Shown here piece by piece: positions 59,467-64,000 of a stretch of DNA of 64,000 bases. The notes below the pieces were generated by a model. That model was given only the letters and a program-made list of their open reading frames with translations, was not told the DNA's origin and searched no databases. The DNA lies in NCBI GenBank assembly GCA_020746995.1, contig JAGPXD010000002.1, positions 4,712,001 to 4,776,000 of the forward strand, read 5' to 3'. The DNA is from Plectosphaerella cucumerina. Its lineage: Eukaryota > Ascomycota > Sordariomycetes > Glomerellales > Plectosphaerellaceae. Made by a program: the position numbers and the translations under genes. Position 1 is the stretch's first letter. Each line of letters starts with the position of its first letter.

Positions 59467-60559
59467 CTGTTGGCGGCCGTGTCAGCTTCTATCATTCAGG
59501 CTCGTGGCTGGAGGGTGCGCACTTACTACTCCTCGTCGTCCAGGACGTAGCGGGCGAAGTTCTGGAGCTTGGCCACATCGCGCTTGGCCTTCCAGCACGG
59601 CTGCCAGGGGCGCTTGCAGTCCTGGTTGTTCTGGGGGTTGCGAACGACCAGATCAACGGCCTCGGCGGCGCGCTTGACGACGGAGCAAGGGGCACCGGCC
59701 ATGTTGCAGGCAGCCTCGGCCTCGGCCTCGGCGGCGCGCTTGGCCTTCCAGCAAGGCTGGAAGGGACGCTTGCAGTCCTGGTTGTTCTGGGGGCTGCGAG
59801 CGACCAGATCAGCGGCCTCGGGCTCGGGGAAGCGGCGCTCAAGGTCGAGGCTGGAGGTGAAGTCGGACGAATCCAGCTGGGCGTTGGCGAGGGCGCTGGC
59901 GAAAGCCTCGGCGTCGCGCTTGGCCTTCCAGCACGGCTGCCAGGGGCGCTTGCAGTCCTGGTTGTTCCAGCCGCGGGCAGCGAGGTGGTCCTCGTTCATG
60001 ACGTCGGCGAAGGCCTCGGCGGCGCGCTTGACGACCCAGCAGGGCTGGCCGGGGGCCTCGCAGGCTGAAGCTTCAGCTAGAGAACAAGGAGGGTTAGCAT
60101 GTTCTTCGTCTAGATGTTGATGTTGCGTTTTCATGTCTGTGCATTGATGAATGCAAATGTCTGGTCTTACCAGCAGCGTCCGGGATAGCAGAGCGCTTGA
60201 AAAAAATCTCGAGATCCTTCCATGTGCAACCCGGTTGCCCCAGACGCTGGTATATGCACCGTGGCTTCCCCCATGTAGGGGGGGGCTTGTTGGGGTTGGG
60301 GTCTATCATACTCCTCTCCGAGACTGTCGAAGCAGCTGAAGGCTCTCAACATCAGCACCCGGCCCATCATGATAGACCGTGGAAATGCCAATGTGCCCGC
60401 CCACTTTGGCAGACCTCAGAGCAGAGGGGGACATGAATGAAGGGGCGACAAAAGGAGATCGGGCTCGGAAGCTCCAGGGTAGTACTCACGGTTGGCCTCG
60501 GGGAGGGCGACTGCGTTGACGGCGGCAGCGGCCAGGACGACGGTGGTGAAGAACTTCAT
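59466..60559 (-). CDS. Alpha-factor-like peptide pheromone precursor (Kex2-processed repeats)
   Basis: Secreted mating pheromone precursor. Exons by eye: 60559-60490; 60335-60171 (cassette); 60076-59527; the stop codon is completed at 59466. With the cassette it has 261 residues, without it 206. Signal peptide: MKFFTTVVLAAAAVNAVA. Repeats end in KR, with Ala/Glu-rich trimming spacers after them (AAEAF, DAEAF, AAEAEAEA), the usual Kex2 plus Ste13 layout. Units in order: CEAPGQPCW-VVKR (84-96), DCKRPWQPCW-KAKR (119-132), DCKRPFQPCW-KAKR (179-192), CNMAGAPCS-VVKR (202-214), DCKRPWQPCW-KAKR (231-244). C-six-CW matches known ascomycete pheromones such as Fusarium WCTWKGQPCW and Neurospora QWCRIHGQSCW, but the leading Trp is replaced. 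The cassette adds CIYQRLGQPGCTW before its own KR (70-71). Both exon-2 boundaries are phase 1, so inclusion or skipping keeps frame. Alternatives: another Kex2-processed secreted repeat peptide or a RiPP precursor, less likely given the CW ends and absence of RiPP enzymes nearby. Confidence 0.85.
59467..59526 (-). other. 60-nt intron splitting the pheromone stop codon
   Basis: Donor GTAAGT begins at 59526, acceptor ACAG ends at 59467, and a CTGAC branch point sits about 14 bases before it. Unspliced mRNA reads GAG-TAG; spliced mRNA reads GAG-TA/A, so both forms stop after the same residue. Confidence 0.6.
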
Positions 60560-62297
60560 GGTGACGAAGGATAGACTGATGTTCTTGGGACAGAGAAGAT
60601 TGGAGGGAAAGGACTCGTTGGCGAGTGTCTCTTGGGGCTGATGGACGTTGATGGAAGAGACTGCTCTTGTCGTGAAGGATCTGAGGGTGGTTGGATGGAG
60701 ATCTTCTTGGAACGGGTGAGGAGCGAGAGGAAAATGGTGAAGAGGCCGGACGAAGCAGCCTGATTTATAGATTGAGGTTGAACGAGTTGGTTTATTGTTG
60801 ACGCTTGAACAGCAATCGACTCAATAGGCAAGATGGCTGGTGCGTGGTTTGGCCTGGCTCCGACGTCAATAGCTTATTGTGCGTCGAAGCCCAGACTCGA
60901 GGCCACGACGCCAAACATCGCGGCATCCCGACACCGTCAAAGGCCATGTCCGCCCTCGGTGACCCCATGTGACTACTTGCCACAAGGCTCCTGGACAGGT
61001 AAGGGCCACAGGTCGCACGGCGTCAATGTCGCCTGTCCCTCGTGGCGGCTTATTGAGATCCTCTTCGGGGTGCTGATCTCTGGACAGCGCGAGCAGCCGG
61101 AGCACACCGGACAGGCAACCGACAAAGAGTCAAAAAACGCCCGGGTCTGGTCCTCGAATCCGCCACCGGGTACGCTGGAGTCGCAGCCGAACCCTCGACG
61201 TTGCTGCAAGCAAGGGGCCGGGGTCAACGTCGATGCAGGCCGGCTGCCAAGATGCAGGGACGGCCCAGCCGTTGCTCATGAGCGAGTCCCAGTCATGCGG
61301 GTGCTTCTTTCAGTTTGCTGGGATGTCAAGGGTGGATGTTCTCGGTGGTGTTGGGTTGTCGGTGCAAGGCGGGTTATTGACGCCCTTATTGAGCCCCTAT
61401 TCACGTCTGTTTTGGGAAAAAGGGGGCGGCTGATTCGACGACGGCGCACTGCAACTCGCAACTTTCGACTCTCGCAGGGGATAATCGACGTAAGATAGAT
61501 GCATGAAGTCAAGTTTGCCAGAGTAGTTCAAAGGTGATAGTTGATTTCGTGGCGCGAAGGGAAACAGGCCGTGGCTTGGCTATCGTGGAAGGGCGGCCTC
61601 AGTGCTGGAGGCGACTCCTCCATTCGGCGACTGGCGAAAGTTAGGTAGCAAGTACAGCACATTCATGAATTGGTCTCTAGGTTTCCGATTTCGAATGTCA
61701 AATGCATGAAACGGGGATTCTCCAAGACATTGAAATCATGGACATGGAGTTTAACAGCGTATGGTCGAGACAATTGTGGTCAATCTGTACGGCTTCGACT
61801 CTCGGACCCGAGCTGGTCCATTGGGGCACTACTCGAAGCCGTCACATGGTGGCCTGCTCTTTGATAGCCCCGTCCTGCAATGCATGGACCACACCGGTCA
61901 CAGTTGCTGCCGTCCGAGGTCTAAAGCCATCACACCGAGCGAGGACCGCCACCAGGGATGGCGTGGGACATCCGACTGGACGAAACCCCTGAGACCGGAA
62001 GCTCCGGCAGGCCATCGGCCTCCATCCTGAAGCGACGCAAGCAAGCCGTTGCCACCGCTCGCCGCAACCCTTGGCAAACCTTTCACTAAGGCTCGCCGAG
62101 ATTTGTGCCAGTCAGCATCGCTTCCCCTGGCGCCGGCCTCTCTCCCTCCAGACCTGGCACCGACAAAGACCAAAGTGTGCTCAAGCTTGCATATCATTGC
62201 TGTCGTGTGACGACGGACTAAGTATCTGAAGCCACACGAGTCTTGGGCCTATCCAGAGACAGTTCTGGATGGCTATTGACCCCATCACCTCTCAGAA
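60560..62297. promoter_or_regulatory. Spacer upstream of the pheromone gene and downstream of the phytase-like gene
   Basis: About 1.7 kb with the pheromone promoter at the left. An ATGAAACG sequence at 61706-61713 resembles a Ste12-type pheromone response element (TGAAACR), though one copy about 1.1 kb upstream is weak evidence. The 221-codon frame at 60833-61498 plus has no recognisable content. Confidence 0.45.
60763..60769 (-). promoter_or_regulatory. TATA box of the pheromone gene
   Basis: TATAAAT on the minus strand, about 204 bases upstream of the start codon. This is a plausible core promoter element for a highly expressed pheromone gene; the transcription start is not known. Confidence 0.45.
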
Positions 62298-64000
62298 TCA
62301 TGCTTCTCCGCCATTGAAGCCGGCCCTGGGGTCCCAGTCAGGGTCGACCTGGTCGAGAAGGTTCAGCCCCTCGACACCCTTGGCCGCCAGGATCGAGTCG
62401 AGAGCCACAAGCTTGTAGCTTGCCTCGTCGCTGGCGCCGCCTTCGGGCAGCTCGTTAGAGTCGTCGTGAACGACGACGAGGCCCCTCGGGAACTCGGGTC
62501 CCAGGTTGACTCCGACGGCGGCGAGGCTGTCGGTGTTTGTAACGTGGTCGATCTGCCCGTCGGCCGAGTCGGTAATCGTAAAGGTCAGTACGTAGTCGTG
62601 AGGGTGAGCCCTCTGGTAGACGTTGTATGCGCTGACGCCCTGGCCCGAAACGATGATGTAGCCTTCGTCCTTGTTCGATCCCTGCACAAGGGTAACGCCC
62701 TCGACGTCGCCGAAGAGACGGCCGTCACCCACAAAGGCGACGCGGTATCCCTCGTTGCTGCCGTCGGGCTCGGCATCGTACCGCCAGAGGGCCGACGGCT
62801 CCTCGCCGAGAATGAGCCACCCGTTGTCCTCGTCAGACACGCACCCCTCGACCTGGCCGCCGGAGCCACCGACAAAGTCCCTCACAAGCGTAGTTTGGAG
62901 AGTTCCGTTCGCCGTTGCGGTCAACTCGTACTGCATATAACGGGCAGACTTTTCGTTGACGAAGAGGTACTGCTTGCCCGTCTTCTTTGAGCGGTAGACG
63001 CATGAGCCATAAACCTCGTCCTCGGCATTGGACGGCTGAATGCCACCGGGAACATCCTGGAGACGGCCATCAACGGTCATCTCGAACATGCTGGACAGAG
63101 TCAGATACGTGAGGGCATATACAACAAATCATTGGAGACTCACCAGAGGGTGTTGTCGGCACGGCAGGCGGCGTACGCCAAGTCGATGGTTCTGTTGCCC
63201 AGCTGGAAGCCGTAAATAATGTCGACGTTGTTGGGCTGGGCGGCAGGCTGAATTTGGAGCAGCTTGCCGGTGAGGTCGAAGACGCCCAGGCCAGCGCCTG
63301 TCTCGGACTTTGTGGTCGTCACAATGCGGGACTGTTCGCGAGAATGAGGAGAGATCCAGATGGCGGGATCGTCGCCGTCGACGCCGTTCGCCGTTGTCTC
63401 GTACTTGGGCTCCACGAGCAAGAACGAGCAGTGAAGACCGCCCCATCCGGCCTCACACTCACACTGATTGGGGCCGGCGCAGGTGCCGTGACCGGAGCAA
63501 TCGTCCTCGCAGGTAATCTCAGCGCACTGCTCGCCAGCGCTGCCGGCAAAGCAATCGCAGGTGCCTGCTGAGGAGAAACCGAGGTTCGAGCAGTCGTCGC
63601 TGATGGGATCGTGCTTGCGGCAGCCGACCTGGCTTCGGGGGTCGTACTCGGTGTTGGCCTCAATACCGAGCTCTCCCAGCACACCGTCGAGGGAGCTTAT
63701 GGCAAAGCCTTCAAAGTCCTTGGCTTCGGCAGCATACGCAAGAACACCAGAGGGGTACTTGGAGGTGGAAGCCTGGTATAGGCTGAGGCCCTCGATCTCG
63801 ATCTTCTCGAGTCCCGCCAGCTCCAGGGTGCCAACGAGCGTCCAAGGATACTCGTACACGGAGATGACGTTCTCCAAAGCGGCAAAGATGTATTCCTTCT
63901 CGTTGCCCTTGGCCGTGTAGACGGCGACGCCTGTCAAGTCATCGGCGGCCTTGCCGAAGACGGTGAGCTCGGGGGCCTTGGTCGACTCGGCAAGGTCGAA
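62298..64000 (-). CDS. Beta-propeller phytase-like protein with EGF-like modules (5' end beyond the window)
   Basis: Exons 64000-63144 (open at the edge) and 63090-62298, with a 53-nt intron; 549 residues visible. The first ~100 residues look like the end of one propeller (TGVAVYTAKGNEKEYIFAALENVISVYEY). Next is a Cys-rich block with EGF-like spacing: CRKHDPISDDC...GTCDCFAGSAGEQC, then CEDDCSGHGTCAGPNQCEC and EAGWGGLHC. A complete second propeller follows: VDGDDPAIWISPHSREQSRIVTTTK, NNVDIIYGFQLG, EVYGSCVYRSKKTGKQYLFVNEK, GQVEGCVSDEDNGWLILGEEPSALWRYDAEPDGS, DVEGVTLVQGSNKDEGYIIVSGQG, and FPRGLVVVHDD. The acidic motifs are the calcium and phosphate ligands of phytases that release phosphate from phytate. 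The cysteines imply secretion; the signal peptide would lie outside. A dual-propeller layout is inferred because the first half is cut off. Confidence 0.88.

Noticed and set aside
59253..60068. 271-codon plus-strand frame with Ala/Gly/Leu repeats opposite the pheromone gene
   Set aside because: Its repeats are the complement of the pheromone repeats; the minus strand has signal peptide, KR sites and coherent introns.
60833..61498. 221-codon plus-strand frame as a gene
   Set aside because: No recognisable domain, and it crosses the region expected to be the pheromone promoter.

Overview
The window looks like nuclear chromosomal DNA of a filamentous ascomycete (Pezizomycotina). Sordariomycetes is the likeliest class, but this is inference and I cannot name a species. 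The grounds are GC-rich sequence, genes split by short GT-AG introns (about 48-205 nt) often with CTRAC-type branch points, long intergenic spacers, and products typical of such fungi: Zn2Cys6 regulator, DapB/Ste13 dipeptidyl aminopeptidase, nimT/Cdc25, and a secreted repeat-type mating pheromone precursor. I see no tRNA or rRNA gene, recognisable transposon, CRISPR array or RIP-like AT-rich block.

Layout. 1-5.1 kb: 5' end of POL5 (rRNA biogenesis) and a four-exon Cdc25 phosphatase, both minus. 5.1-14.3 kb: a 9.3-kb gene desert. 14.4-28.9 kb: a CWF19/Drn1-like splicing-associated protein (minus) divergent from a giant UTP20 (plus), with clustered GATA motifs between them; then Zim17-type mitochondrial zinc protein (minus) divergent from cullin-3 (plus). 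29.5-34.6 kb: DapB-type dipeptidyl aminopeptidase and a C2H2 zinc-finger protein, both minus. 34.6-38.8 kb: a repeat-rich spacer. 38.8-42.1 kb: PRA1-family protein, an acidic/basic low-complexity frame lacking a start codon, and a small membrane protein. 42.4-45 kb: YbjQ/UPF0145-like protein and SurE-like phosphatase (minus). 46-48.9 kb: five-exon Zn2Cys6 regulator (plus). 49.7-55 kb: clathrin heavy chain (minus). 56.2-58.1 kb: BTB-like protein (plus) and an Fmp32/DUF1640 mitochondrial protein (minus), with stop codons five bases apart. 59.5-60.6 kb: alpha-type pheromone precursor (minus). 62.3 kb to the end: a beta-propeller phytase-like protein with EGF-like modules, cut by the window edge.

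Most genes are housekeeping: ribosome biogenesis (POL5, UTP20), RNA processing (CWF19), cell cycle (Cdc25), ubiquitin ligase scaffold (CUL3), membrane traffic (PRA1, clathrin) and mitochondria (Zim17, Fmp32). They are not an operon or a biosynthetic cluster. The most distinctive locus is the pheromone precursor: two interleaved kinds of Cys/Trp peptide repeat, a phase-symmetric cassette exon encoding an extra Cys peptide, an intron falling inside the stop codon, and a Ste13-type processing enzyme elsewhere in the same window. All gene models below were spliced by eye and keep frame across each junction; none is backed by transcript data.
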